A stretch of DNA of 64,000 bases from assembly GCA_964545715.1 (NCBI GenBank), contig CAZJHX010000008.1, positions 68,721-132,720 of the forward strand, written 5' to 3'. Under the pieces are notes generated by a model. The model made no database searches and was not told the origin of the DNA. It was given only the letters and a program-made list of their open reading frames with translations. Position numbers and translations under genes: made by a program. Within the stretch, counting starts at the first letter, position 1; every line of letters starts with the position of its first letter. The DNA comes from CAZJHX01 sp964545715 (GTDB lineage Bacteria; Myxococcota_A; UBA9042; GCA-2863065). Below are positions 25,926-34,826 of this stretch, one piece after another.

Positions 25926-28444
25926 TTCGGTGCTCTCCTTCTACGTTGTTGGGGCTCGATCCACTTGCAGCGTGGGCCGTCGCCTGTGGGCGGGTTTTGC
26001 AGCTCCCAGAGCGTGACGCCCCAGACGCGGCGGCCGGGGCGCAAAAACTTGTTCCACGGGTCCTCGAAGCGCTTCACCGGGCGAAATTGTCGTCGGACGG
26101 TCGGCAGACGCATGGCCAGCCGGTCCCCGACATAGCCGCTTGGCGCGGTGACCAGAAAGCGCAGGCGGTCTTTGCAGATCGCCTCAAAGTAGTCCTGCAG
26201 CGTCAGCAGCCCGGTCTTGAAGCGCTTGGCGTTGGTGTCGACGATATCGGCTGCCAGGCGCCGGCCCGACGTCAGCGCGACTGCGGGTGCGACCAGAGAG
26301 CTGCCGGCGATGGTCTCGTCGTCTTTGCTGTGCTCGCGGATGTAGTCGCCCACCTCCTGCGCCACCGACAGGTGCAGGCTCTTCTGCCACAAGACGTGTC
26401 GGTAGCCGGGCTCCATATGGCCGCGCGTGCGATGGTCGCGCCAGAAGAGGGCGCGCACGACAGGGCCCGCCACGGACTTCATGGTGGCCGGCTCGATCCA
26501 CCGGTAGCTGCGCGTCGTGCCGGCTTGGATGAACTCGCTGTTGTTGCCCTTGCCCCGCTTGGCGCTGAAGATCCAGTTGGCCTCGGCCGCCAGCGGGATC
26601 CAGCACGCCCAGAACACCGCGATGGCCACCACGCCCAGTGACAGCGCCTTTGCCCGTCCCGCGGCCAGCTCGCGCAGCTCGTGCACGACGGCAGAGATCA
26701 GCGAGGCCACCGCGAAGCCCGTGCAGATGGCTGCCGTCGGGAAGAGCAGCGCAAAGTAGAAGCTGTACAGCTCCTGAAAGCGCGTGAACTCGATGAGCAG
26801 GGTGACGCAGACCAGCAGCGCGATCTTGATCGCGCCCACGCCGCGCTCGGTAAACAGCTTCATCGGCGAGAAGAACCAGCCTGCGGCCTCGACATCCACC
26901 GGCTCGCCGACATGCGCGTACCCGCGCAGCTGCTGCCAGGCCATGAGGACGGGCGCCAGCAGCACGCCCCAGACCAGGGGCGTGTGGTAGTAGAGCATCT
27001 TGATGAAGACGTGGGCCTTGGCCTTCTCCTCTTTGAGCATGTGGAACTTGTAGACGGACTCCACGTACGCGTCGCCGCCGATGCTCCAGAACAGCAGGTT
27101 GATGCCGCCCGCCACAGCCGCAAAGGTGACCAGCTGGCGCACCCCGGCCCGTTTGGACGAGAAGAACGCCAGCACAAGCAGCGCCAGTGCGCCGCCGATG
27201 GCGTAAAACCCGGTGGTGACGGCCAGGCCGAGCATGGCGCCCGCGGTGGCGGGACGGTCGCGCAGCAGAAAATAGAGGCCGGCTGTCAGCCACACGCTGG
27301 TCAGGCTGACCCCGTTCATGTTGGTCGACGCCTGCAGCAATTCGAACGCGAACAGGAACGAGCCCAGCGTCAGAAACGCGGCGAGCCGGCCGACGCGATC
27401 GCGCACCATGTGCCAGCACAGCAGACCGGTCGCCAGCGCCGCGATCGTCGGAATGGCCTTGGCCAGCGGCAGGCTGAAGCCGAAGACGGCGAACAAGACA
27501 GCCGGCAGGCCAATGTGCATCGGGGGATGGGCGAAGAAGAAGTCGCGATAGGGCAGCACGCCCTTGGACAGCAGAACCGCGTCGTAGAAGTAGATGTTTT
27601 CGTCTGTTGTGGACCAGCGCCAGGTGAACGACTTGAGCAGCAGCCACAGCGCGCACAGCAGCAACACGGCGCCGGCCTCGGTGAGCTTGGGCAGGCGATG
27701 GCGCACCCAGTCAGGTTGCCTTGCGGTGGGACGAAGACCGGCGGTGAGCCAAAGCACGGCGGCGCTGGACAGCAGCAACCCGGCCACGGCGGGCGCGGCG
27801 CTGTGTCCCCCCTCGACGGCCAGGGCGATGCGAACGGCCTCCCAGGCGGGGATTGCGCCGACCAGCAGCTTGCCGGCCAGCGATGACAGGGACTCGAGGT
27901 AGACGCTGACCAGGCCGAGCAGCGCCAGTCCGAGCAGGATGATTGACCCGGCGTTTGGCTGATGCGCGATGGCCAGCCTCAGGTCGCCGACGATGTCGAC
28001 AGGCTGCAGGAGTCCGGCCAGCAGGAGCGCGCATCCGGCCCCGCCGAGCACACGGTTGCCCGCCAGAAAAGCGGCGCCTGCGATGGGGACGCCGATCGCG
28101 ACGGGAAAGCCCCAGATCCGCTCGCCCAGTCCGCCCATCGGGAGACTCAAAAACTCCGGCGCGATGCCCATCGTCAGGGCGAGGAGTCCGGCGCCGGCGG
28201 TTGCGGCCAGGCCGGGCAGGTGGTCGCGGGTGGTCTCTCGCAGGGCATACAGCAGCACGCCGATGCTGCCGAGGACGAGCGCCGTGCGGATGACGACTAC
28301 AAACGCGCGTGGGGAGCGGCCGGGCCCGTCCAGGTCGAACGCCAGCAGCAGCACCAAAAGGACGCTGCCGACAAACACCTCGATGCCGATGTCTCGATCG
28401 GCGGTCGCCTCGGCGGCGTCAGGGCTCCCCGCGTCAGGGGTCAC
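25922..28444 (-). CDS. GT-C-like polytopic membrane protein (glycosyltransferase 39/83 type)
   Basis: The product is 840 residues from a GTG start that overlaps the meaB stop (GTGA). The first 270 residues hold about eight hydrophobic helices. Around residue 275 the motif STTDENIYFYDA, followed by YRDFFFAHPP, matches the acidic first loop of GT-C glycosyltransferases that use polyprenyl-phosphate sugars. Further helices follow and then a soluble periplasmic tail of about 200 residues. The N-terminal helix block is additional to the usual ArnT/PMT core. Acceptor and sugar are unknown. It is coupled to the lipoprotein gene downstream, a possible acceptor or partner. Confidence 0.8.
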   Translation of the reverse strand: MTPDAGSPDAAEATADRDIGIEVFVGSVLLVLLLAFDLDGPGRSPRAFVVVIRTALVLGSIGVLLYALRETTRDHLPGLAATAGAGLLALTMGIAPEFLSLPMGGLGERIWGFPVAIGVPIAGAAFLAGNRVLGGAGCALLLAGLLQPVDIVGDLRLAIAHQPNAGSIILLGLALLGLVSVYLESLSSLAGKLLVGAIPAWEAVRIALAVEGGHSAAPAVAGLLLSSAAVLWLTAGLRPTARQPDWVRHRLPKLTEAGAVLLLCALWLLLKSFTWRWSTTDENIYFYDAVLLSKGVLPYRDFFFAHPPMHIGLPAVLFAVFGFSLPLAKAIPTIAALATGLLCWHMVRDRVGRLAAFLTLGSFLFAFELLQASTNMNGVSLTSVWLTAGLYFLLRDRPATAGAMLGLAVTTGFYAIGGALALLVLAFFSSKRAGVRQLVTFAAVAGGINLLFWSIGGDAYVESVYKFHMLKEEKAKAHVFIKMLYYHTPLVWGVLLAPVLMAWQQLRGYAHVGEPVDVEAAGWFFSPMKLFTERGVGAIKIALLVCVTLLIEFTRFQELYSFYFALLFPTAAICTGFAVASLISAVVHELRELAAGRAKALSLGVVAIAVFWACWIPLAAEANWIFSAKRGKGNNSEFIQAGTTRSYRWIEPATMKSVAGPVVRALFWRDHRTRGHMEPGYRHVLWQKSLHLSVAQEVGDYIREHSKDDETIAGSSLVAPAVALTSGRRLAADIVDTNAKRFKTGLLTLQDYFEAICKDRLRFLVTAPSGYVGDRLAMRLPTVRRQFRPVKRFEDPWNKFLRPGRRVWGVTLWELQNPPTGDGPRCKWIEPQQRRRRAPK

Positions 28445-29451
28445 TGGGCCGATGACTCAGCAGCGCCCAGCAGGCGCTCGAGCACTTGATCGGCGGCGCT
28501 GTACGGGTCCAGTGTGCGCGCGGCCATCTGGTCGACGAGCGAGTCGCCCAGGCCGTCGATCGCCAGTACCCCTTCGACGTGTTGCGCCAGCCGGTCGCGA
28601 AGCACGTTGCGCAAAAGCCACGCCTCTCGGCCGCGCAGGCGATCCCGCAGCGTGTCGGTGGCGCTCAGGTGCGCGTGATGGGTGTCGATGGCCTCGATCA
28701 GCTCGGCGATGCCCTCGCTGCGGATGGCGACGGTCTGCAGAATCGGCACCTCCCACTGCTGGTCGGGCGCCACCAGGTTTTGTAGGTGCTTGAGATCGGC
28801 CACGGTGCGCAGCGTGCCCTCGCGGTCGGCCTTGTTGACGACAAAGATGTCGGCGATCTCGAGGACGCCGGCCTTGATGGCCTGGATGTCGTCCCCCATC
28901 CCCGGGATCAGCACGACGACCGACGTCTGGGCGGTGCGCACGATGTCGATCTCGTCCTGACCGACGCCGACCGTCTCGATGAGGATCCGGTCAAAGCCCA
29001 TGGCGTCCATGACGTGCACGACGTCGTCGGTCGAGCGCGATAGGCCGCCCAGCTGCCCGCGGGTGGCCAACGAGTGGATGAACACGCCGGCATCGGTCGC
29101 GTGGCTCATCATGCGGATGCGGTCACCCAGAATCGCGCCGCCGGAGAATGGCGATGACGGGTCGACGCAGACCACGCCCACCTTGAGGTCCTGCTTGCGA
29201 TAGAGGCCGATCAGCTGGTCGACCAGCGTGGATTTGCCGGACCCGGGGTTGCCGGTGATGCCGACGGTCTGCGCCTGGCCGGTGCGCGGGTACAGCTTGC
29301 GCAGGGCGTACTCGGCGCCCGGGACGCGGTCGTCCAACAGGCGCATCAGGCGTGCGGCGCTACGTATCTCGCCGCGCTCGATGCCGGAGACCAGGGCGTC
29401 TGCGCGCTCGGGTTTCAAGACGAACTTAGTCCGCTGGGAGGCACCGGCCAT
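28441..29451 (-). CDS. meaB: MeaB/ArgK-family GTPase (methylmalonyl-CoA mutase chaperone)
   Basis: The product is 336 residues from ATG 29451; an in-frame start at 29487 would add 12 residues. It is a G3E P-loop GTPase that loads and protects B12 in acyl-CoA mutases. Visible motifs are Walker A GNPGSGKST (about 67-75), DPSSPFSGGAILGDRIRM (switch I region), ETVGVGQDE (Walker B/switch II) and NKAD (base specificity). The mutase B12-binding subunit is encoded about 12 kb away rather than next to it; here the neighbours are a GT-C-like membrane protein and a lipoprotein. Confidence 0.93.
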   Translation of the reverse strand: MAGASQRTKFVLKPERADALVSGIERGEIRSAARLMRLLDDRVPGAEYALRKLYPRTGQAQTVGITGNPGSGKSTLVDQLIGLYRKQDLKVGVVCVDPSSPFSGGAILGDRIRMMSHATDAGVFIHSLATRGQLGGLSRSTDDVVHVMDAMGFDRILIETVGVGQDEIDIVRTAQTSVVVLIPGMGDDIQAIKAGVLEIADIFVVNKADREGTLRTVADLKHLQNLVAPDQQWEVPILQTVAIRSEGIAELIEAIDTHHAHLSATDTLRDRLRGREAWLLRNVLRDRLAQHVEGVLAIDGLGDSLVDQMAARTLDPYSAADQVLERLLGAAESSAQ

Positions 29452-29529
29452 CGCGGGAGAATAGGCGCGCCGCGCGGCCGAAGTCAACGCGTCTTGCGGG
29501 TCGGTGGAACGACCGATATCATCCCGCCG

Positions 29530-30234
29530 ATGCGTGTACTGCTCGCCATAAGCGTGGTCGTTATCTCTTGTGCCGGCTGCTCAAAGGAGGCGCCGGGTCA
29601 TACGTCGCGCGCTCGCCCGCAGGTCGTTGATCCGGCTGAGGCGCCGACAATTGTGGTGCACCCGAACAGCAAGGACATGGTGTTCCGTTTCTTTCCGCAG
29701 GGGCAACGCACGGCGGACCTGGCCACGCGCATCGACAAGGTGCCGGTGTCGGCGCGCGATCTGGTGATCGTCGTTCCCGACGTGGAGGTGCCGGCCGGGC
29801 TGGTCTACGTGGCGGATCTGCGCAAGCCGGGCGCCGACGGCGCGTTCCCGTACAAGGTGTTGGACGCGGCCGAGTTCGATCGCACGTTGGTCGAGGCGCG
29901 GGGCGAGGAGCCGCCAAAGATCGCGACGGCGTCAACGGCTGCCGCCAAACCCAAGTCGCAGCCGGTCGCCGGTGGCAAAAACGAGATCATCTTGTACAGC
30001 ACGTCGTGGTGTGGCGTGTGCAAGCAGGCGGCGCGGTGGATGCGCAACAAGGGCCTGCCGTTTGTCGAAAAGGACATCGAGAAGCAGCCGGGCGCGCGGG
30101 ACGAGATGGTGCGCAACGCCAAGGCGGCGGGCATGTCCAAGTCCCAGCTGAACGGGGTGCCGATCATCTATGTGAACGGCAAGATGCTGCCGGGGTTTGA
30201 CCCACGCGCGATCACCAATCTGTTGAAGAGCTAG
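29530..30234 (+). CDS. Lipoprotein with C-terminal glutaredoxin-like domain
   Basis: The product is 234 residues from ATG 29530. The signal ISCAGC ends at lipid Cys17. An N-terminal region of about 110 residues is of unknown fold. An Ala/Pro/Lys linker leads to a glutaredoxin-type domain from about residue 150: LYSTSWCGVCKQAARW has the redox pair Cys161 and Cys164, and NGVPIIYVNGKMLPGF is the cis-Pro substrate-binding loop. A membrane-anchored redox protein in the envelope is implied, perhaps for thiol reduction on Cys-rich lipoproteins, which are abundant here (inference). It is divergent from meaB. Confidence 0.86.
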   Translation: MRVLLAISVVVISCAGCSKEAPGHTSRARPQVVDPAEAPTIVVHPNSKDMVFRFFPQGQRTADLATRIDKVPVSARDLVIVVPDVEVPAGLVYVADLRKPGADGAFPYKVLDAAEFDRTLVEARGEEPPKIATASTAAAKPKSQPVAGGKNEIILYSTSWCGVCKQAARWMRNKGLPFVEKDIEKQPGARDEMVRNAKAAGMSKSQLNGVPIIYVNGKMLPGFDPRAITNLLKS

Positions 30235-31349
30235 CTGCTTATAGGTAGGGCAGGAGCCCGAAGAGCAGCGCGCCGGTCGCGATGCCGGCGCCCAGACCCC
30301 ACAGGAACATCTTGCGTGCCCGGATCATCTGCTTTTGCTTGGGCATCAGCAGGCCGGAGAGGTGGGTCATGACGGTGTCGGAGTCGTGGCCGGCCGTGGG
30401 GATGCCGATGCCGCACAGCAGGTAGCGCACGCTGTCCTTGACCCTCTCGCGGGCGTCGCCCTGGGCGCTGCTTGGGGTTTTGGCGCATGGCCTTGGCGAT
30501 GATGCTCCACAGCATCGGGTTGATCTCGATGGGGCGCTCGACGCGGTCGGTGTCCAGGGCCAGGCGCGCCTCCAGGTACAGCTTGGCCTGCTTGACGTAC
30601 TCCTCGCGGGTCTTGGCTTCGGGTTTGAAGGGCCATGGGCGCCGGCCGGTCAGCAGCTGGAAGAAGATGACGCCCAGGCCGAAGACGTCGGCGGGCGTGT
30701 CGGACTGCAGCTTCTCGGGATCGTGGACGCGGGCGTCGGCGATCTGCTCGGGCGCCAGGTACTCCGGCGTGCCGCGCAGCAGCCCGGCGTCGATGTCGAC
30801 TTCAAAGTCCCGGCCCTGCAGGATCGCCTCTTCCTCAAAGAGCTTCAGCAGCCCCTGGGAGTCGCGAACCAGGCCGAAATCGAGCAGCTTCACGACCATG
30901 TTGCCGCGTGTGAGCATGATGTTGCGCGGCTTGATGTCGCCGTGGCTGAGCCCGAGCTTGTGCAGGCCTGCAAACGACTTGCACAGCTGCACCATCAGCT
31001 CGCATACCGCGGCCTCGGTAAGCTGGCGTCCGGTGTCAAAGACGGCTGTGAGTGTGAAGCCGTCGACATACTCCATTGCTAGAAAGCGCGTGCCGTCCGC
31101 TGTGTCGCCTTCGCCCTTGTAGGCCACGACGTTTTTGCTCTTGGGCAGCGCGCTCAGCACTTTTATCTCGCGCAGAAAGCGCGGCATCGTCTGTGGGTGC
31201 TCGCCGACGGGGATCTTTATCGCGACCCGCTCGCCTTTGGGCGACTTCCCTTCAAAGACCATTGCGAATGCGCCGCGATCCAGCAGCTTTGTGCATTCCC
31301 ACCCGTTCGGCATCGCCGGCATACTGTCCGGACTTATAGCCGCCACCAT
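30231..31349 (-). CDS. Ser/Thr protein kinase, frameshifted near its C terminus
   Basis: The kinase domain has a Gly loop DRGAFAMVFEG, Lys45 (VAIKI), catalytic loop SHGDIKPRN with Asp138 (HGD instead of HRD), DFG with Asp157 and GTPEYLAPEQ. After QNPKQR the listed frame becomes Arg/Pro/His-rich nonsense to the stop at 30231. A one-base shift at about 30459-30470 restores GDARERVKDSVRYLLCGIG and a C-terminal hydrophobic helix (LWGLGAGIATGALLFGLL) ending at a TAA at 30239-30241. The intact protein would thus be a tail-anchored kinase. Cause may be a sequencing error or a real lesion. It lies 14 bp downstream of the ClpX-like ATPase gene. Confidence 0.83.
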   Translation of the reverse strand: MVAAISPDSMPAMPNGWECTKLLDRGAFAMVFEGKSPKGERVAIKIPVGEHPQTMPRFLREIKVLSALPKSKNVVAYKGEGDTADGTRFLAMEYVDGFTLTAVFDTGRQLTEAAVCELMVQLCKSFAGLHKLGLSHGDIKPRNIMLTRGNMVVKLLDFGLVRDSQGLLKLFEEEAILQGRDFEVDIDAGLLRGTPEYLAPEQIADARVHDPEKLQSDTPADVFGLGVIFFQLLTGRRPWPFKPEAKTREEYVKQAKLYLEARLALDTDRVERPIEINPMLWSIIAKAMRQNPKQRPGRRPREGQGQRALPAVRHRHPHGRPRLRHRHDPPLRPADAQAKADDPGTQDVPVGSGRRHRDRRAALRAPALPISS

Positions 31350-31362
31350 CTCTAATCCTCCC

Positions 31363-32499
31363 TCACTTCCTGCGAGTCTTCCGCCTGGGCGCCACCCTTA
31401 CGTTTAGCTCACCCTTCTTAACATCGACTGTGACTGTGCCTTTTTTCTGCCCGAAGGTACGGAACGCCGTGTCTTCCAGCAGGTGCGTCATGATCGCGTT
31501 GAGACCGCGGGCTCCCGTTTGCCGGGTAACCGCCAGGTCCACGATGTGGTCGATGACCTTGCCGCTCACCTTGAGCGCCAGCCCCTCGTCCTCAAACTCC
31601 CGAACGAACTGCCGGATCACATTATCGCGCAAAATGGACTTCAGCGTCTTTTTGTCCAACGGCGCCAGCGGCACGATGCGTGTGAAGCGTCCGATCAGCT
31701 CCGGCAAGAAGCCGTAGGTCTGGAAGTTTTCGATCTGGCTCAGCTCCGCGTCATCGTACCGGGCGGCGATCTGCTCGTGCTGCCGGCCCTCGGGTGCGCC
31801 GAGAAAGCCCAGCCGGCCTGCTGCGGCGCGGTCGAGCGAGATGCCCTTGAGGCCGCTGAAGGCTCCACAGCCGATGAAGGTCACGTCGTCGGTGCGCATG
31901 CTGACCTTGCCGGAGTAGGCGGAGTTGTTCTGGTCGAGCGGGACCGGGATCTCGCCGACCTCCATCATGCGCAGCAGCTCTTTTTGGACGCCCAGTCCGG
32001 AGACGTCCTTGGTGGACCCCTCGCCGTCGAAGCGCGCCCGATTGGACGAGGACGCCAGCTTGTCGAACTCGTCCAGGCAGACGATGCCGGTGGACGCAAA
32101 AAGCGGGTTGTCGCCGGCGCGATTGAGCAGCTGCGTGAGGATGGTGACGGCGTCGTTGCCGATATACCCGGTCTCCGAGAAGCCGGTCACATCCACGACG
32201 ACGGTGGGCAGCTTCAGGATCCGCTCGAACAGCAACTCTACCAGAAACGTCTTGCCGCACCCGGTCGGTCCCACCAGCAGCGCATTGGGCTTGGGCGCCA
32301 CCTGTTGGCGCTCGACCTGATCGAGATAGATGCGTTTGAGCCGGCGCACGTGACGGTAAGCGACCAGCGACACCGAGCGCCGCGCGCCCTCCTGACCGCG
32401 ATATCCGAGCCCGCTGAGCAAGTCGTAGACCCGCGTAGGCGCAATCGTCGGAATGCGCTCCACATATTGCGCCAGGCTCATCGCGCGCTGTGGGATCAT
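31363..32499 (-). CDS. ClpX-like AAA+ ATPase without zinc-binding domain
   Basis: The product is 378 residues. Walker A is GPTGCGKT (77-84), Walker B is CLDEFDKL (about residue 140), and GFSETGYIGNDAVTIL corresponds to the GYVGEDVE pore-loop region of ClpX. LIGRFTRIVPLAPLD and TRQTGARGLNAI are sensor-2-side ClpX signatures. The N-terminal zinc finger that binds adaptors in ClpX is absent, and I do not see the IGF loop that docks on ClpP. It may therefore be a protease-independent unfoldase. It is paired with a Ser/Thr kinase gene downstream and divergent from a PilZ-like gene. Confidence 0.85.
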   Translation of the reverse strand: MIPQRAMSLAQYVERIPTIAPTRVYDLLSGLGYRGQEGARRSVSLVAYRHVRRLKRIYLDQVERQQVAPKPNALLVGPTGCGKTFLVELLFERILKLPTVVVDVTGFSETGYIGNDAVTILTQLLNRAGDNPLFASTGIVCLDEFDKLASSSNRARFDGEGSTKDVSGLGVQKELLRMMEVGEIPVPLDQNNSAYSGKVSMRTDDVTFIGCGAFSGLKGISLDRAAAGRLGFLGAPEGRQHEQIAARYDDAELSQIENFQTYGFLPELIGRFTRIVPLAPLDKKTLKSILRDNVIRQFVREFEDEGLALKVSGKVIDHIVDLAVTRQTGARGLNAIMTHLLEDTAFRTFGQKKGTVTVDVKKGELNVRVAPRRKTRRK

Positions 32500-32606
32500 G
32501 GGTCCCCCGTAGGCCGGTTGGGTTTACAGCATACCAGAGTCCCCATTTTTTTGACCGCCCCCAAAGACGACCTCATAGTCGATCCGCCACACACCAGGGG
32601 GTCCTT

Positions 32607-32951
32607 GTGTCCGCTCCAGCGATCGCAACACCGAGCCCGGGAGTTACCGGGACCGAGCTCATCGTCACCGAGATCCATAATGATATCGAGGCGTACGTCA
32701 GCAAGGCCGTCGAGCTGACGACCGACGGCATGAGCCTGCAACGCAGCCCGGCGCTGACCAAGATAGGTCGCTTTCTGTGGGTGGAATTTGTGCTGCCCAA
32801 CTACGGCCAGATGCGCGTCCTGGCAGAGATCGCCGGTCGTAGCGCCGAGACCAACCGCGTCGTCTTCCGCCACTGCTGGCCGCAGGACCGCGCCGCATAT
32901 CTGAAATATGTCGCGCAGGAGCTGGTCGCCGTAAGCAACGGCGCGGCCTGA
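32607..32951 (+). CDS. PilZ-like domain protein
   Basis: The product is 114 residues from GTG 32607, which has AGGGGG five bases upstream. The open frame runs back to 32490, but those codons look non-coding. The core AVELTTDGMSLQRSP, then VEFVLPNYGQMRVLAEI and VVFRHCWPQDRAAYLKYV, has the strand pattern of PilZ domains (D-S-xx-G replaced by TTDGMSL). The RxxxR c-di-GMP motif is not visible, so it may not bind the nucleotide. Its TGA overlaps the proposed CTG start of folC. Confidence 0.62.
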   Translation: MSAPAIATPSPGVTGTELIVTEIHNDIEAYVSKAVELTTDGMSLQRSPALTKIGRFLWVEFVLPNYGQMRVLAEIAGRSAETNRVVFRHCWPQDRAAYLKYVAQELVAVSNGAA

Positions 32952-34171
32952 ACCCGACCTACGAGCGGTTTCTAGCGCTGGAATCCGCGGGCGTCCGCTA
33001 CGCGCTCGATCGCATCGATGCCATGTTGGAGTACCTGGGTCATCCGGAGCGCCAGGCCCCCCAGACCATCCTCATCGCGGGCACCAACGGCAAGGGCAGC
33101 GTCGCAGCAACTCTCTCAGCGATCGCCGCCCGCGCCGGCACCCGCGTCGGCGTGTTCACCAGCCCCCACCTCACAAGAGTCACCGAGCGCTTTCGCCTCA
33201 ACGACGTGGACGCCGACTGGGCCACCTTTGACCGCATCGGCGCCCAGGTCCTGGCCGCCAACGAGCAGTCGGGCATCGGCGTCTCCTTTTTCGAGGCCAT
33301 GGTCACGTTCAGCGTCCTCTGGTTCGCCGAGTCCAAGGTGCAGCTGCAAATTCTGGAAGCGGGTCTGGGCGGCCGTCGAGACGCCACCCGCTCGGTGCGA
33401 GCCACCCACGCCATCATCACATCGATAGGCAGCGATCACCTCAAGACCCTGGGCCCGACCATGGAGCACATCGCCCGCGAGAAGCTGGCGATCTGCGCCC
33501 CGGGCATGAAGACGGTCATGGCTGTCCCGCCCAGACTCCGACACCTGGCCCCCGAGGGCTGGATGTTCGACGTGGATGTCACCTTTCGCCGAACCAAGAC
33601 CGGCCTGCGAGTGCGCCACCCCGAGGGCGTCCTGAACCTGCCGCTGCCCAATCTGCTCGGACCACACCAGCGCCGCAACGCCGCCATCGCCGCCGCCGCC
33701 GCAACCCGCCTGGGCTTCACCGAAGACCAGATCGCTGACGGCATAACCCACGTGAGGTGGCCCGGCCGCATGCAGCGCCTGGGCGGCGCCCCCGAAACCT
33801 GGCTGGACGGCGCCCACAATCCGGCCGCCGTAGCCCGCCTAATCAAGACCCTGGCCGAGCTCAACATCCAAGATGGCTTCACCCTGGTCTTTGGCGCCCA
33901 CCCGTTCAAGAACACCCGCCGACTCCTGACCCGCCTGGCCGCCCGCGCCGGCACAGTCATCTGTACCCAAGCCGAGCGCCTCTCCCCGGCAAAAGACCTC
34001 GCCGCCCTCCTGCCCGGCCGCCCCGATGTCCACGCACAACCGGATTGCCGCGAAGCCGTGAGGCAAGCCAGGGCGCTGGGCCGCACAACGCTCGTAGCCG
34101 GCTCCCTCTACCTGGCCGGCGAGCTCCTCGGGCGCCTGGAAACCGATTCCCTCCAATCTCAATGCGACTGA
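32948..34171 (+). CDS. folC: Folylpolyglutamate synthase/dihydrofolate synthase
   Basis: The product is about 407 residues. It adds glutamate to (dihydro)folate using ATP. The P-loop is AGTNGKGSVA (about 45-51), with LEAGLGGRRDATR and DGAHNPAAVA later; these are family motifs. ATG 33023 would remove the conserved N-terminal helix. In frame upstream lies NPTYERFLALESAGVRYALD, which matches that helix, and no ATG, GTG or TTG lies before it for about 70 bases. The only candidate is CTG 32948, overlapping the TGA of the previous gene as CTGA. So the start is probably CTG, or a base is wrong here. Confidence 0.9.
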   Translation: MNPTYERFLALESAGVRYALDRIDAMLEYLGHPERQAPQTILIAGTNGKGSVAATLSAIAARAGTRVGVFTSPHLTRVTERFRLNDVDADWATFDRIGAQVLAANEQSGIGVSFFEAMVTFSVLWFAESKVQLQILEAGLGGRRDATRSVRATHAIITSIGSDHLKTLGPTMEHIAREKLAICAPGMKTVMAVPPRLRHLAPEGWMFDVDVTFRRTKTGLRVRHPEGVLNLPLPNLLGPHQRRNAAIAAAAATRLGFTEDQIADGITHVRWPGRMQRLGGAPETWLDGAHNPAAVARLIKTLAELNIQDGFTLVFGAHPFKNTRRLLTRLAARAGTVICTQAERLSPAKDLAALLPGRPDVHAQPDCREAVRQARALGRTTLVAGSLYLAGELLGRLETDSLQSQCD

Positions 34172-34190
34172 CCGGTCCGGCCTCCCCGTG

Positions 34191-34214
34191 CCGCGTGCGC
34201 CAAAAGGAGCGCGG
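34191..34214. repeat. Imperfect palindrome at the 3' side of the RAYT gene
   Basis: CCGCG at 34191-34195 pairs with CGCGG at 34210-34214 around a loop with AAAA; a second GC palindrome lies at 34964-34984 (GCCCG with CGGGC). RAYT transposases act on REP palindromes flanking them, so these are candidates, but the stems are short and their sequences differ. Confidence 0.3.
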
Positions 34215-34826
34215 TCACGCAGCCACCCCGGGCAGCATCAGCTGGTAGCGGTTTGAGACGGTCCCAAACGGGATCCGCGCCGTCATCATGCTGCCCAACA
34301 ACCGCTCGCGCGTCGGCCCGCGCGGCCCCAAAGTCGCCCGCAGAAAGCGGTGCTGGTCGAGCATACGAAAGCTGATCCCGACAAGTGGGTCCACGGCGCC
34401 CGGGCGAACCAGCCCAGCGGCCGCGCCGTTGCGCAGGACATAATTGATCATGTGGAAGGCCTGCCGGACCGAGCGCCCCACCCCCGAGTAGAACCGCTCG
34501 GCAAAAACCGAGCCCCTCGGCATGCCCCAAGCCCGCTTCAATGCGCGGGCCAGCTGGCTGAACACGTACCGCAAGGCATCACCCAGCGCCCGCCGCGACT
34601 CCGGGATGCAGATGAGGTGAATGTGATTAGGCATCGGCACCACGGCCACGGTCCGCAACCCGCGAGGCACCGCCTGCCGAAGCAGCTCGATGAGGCGGTC
34701 CCGGATCCATCCCTGCCTCAACGACGGCAGCCCCGCCACCAGCTTCTGGGTGACGTGCATGGGCCGGCAGGTGGAGACATCCCGCCTGTGGTGGACCAAC
34801 CGCCCGGTCTTGCGACTGCGTTTCAC
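34215..34826 (-). mobile_element. REP-associated tyrosine transposase (RAYT, IS200-like)
   Basis: The product is 203 residues. The Y1 transposase HUH motif is PMPNHIHLI (His68 and His70), and a Tyr in FHMINYVLRN near residue 129 is the likely nucleophile. FSQLARALKRA and the GSVFAERFYS segment fit the RAYT group found as single-copy, domesticated genes. There are no clear IS ends or target duplications. It lies between folC (convergent) and the tRNA-Val gene. Confidence 0.86.

Noticed and set aside
34215..34826. Active insertion sequence
   Set aside because: No IS ends, target duplications or second ORF; it fits a single-copy RAYT gene.
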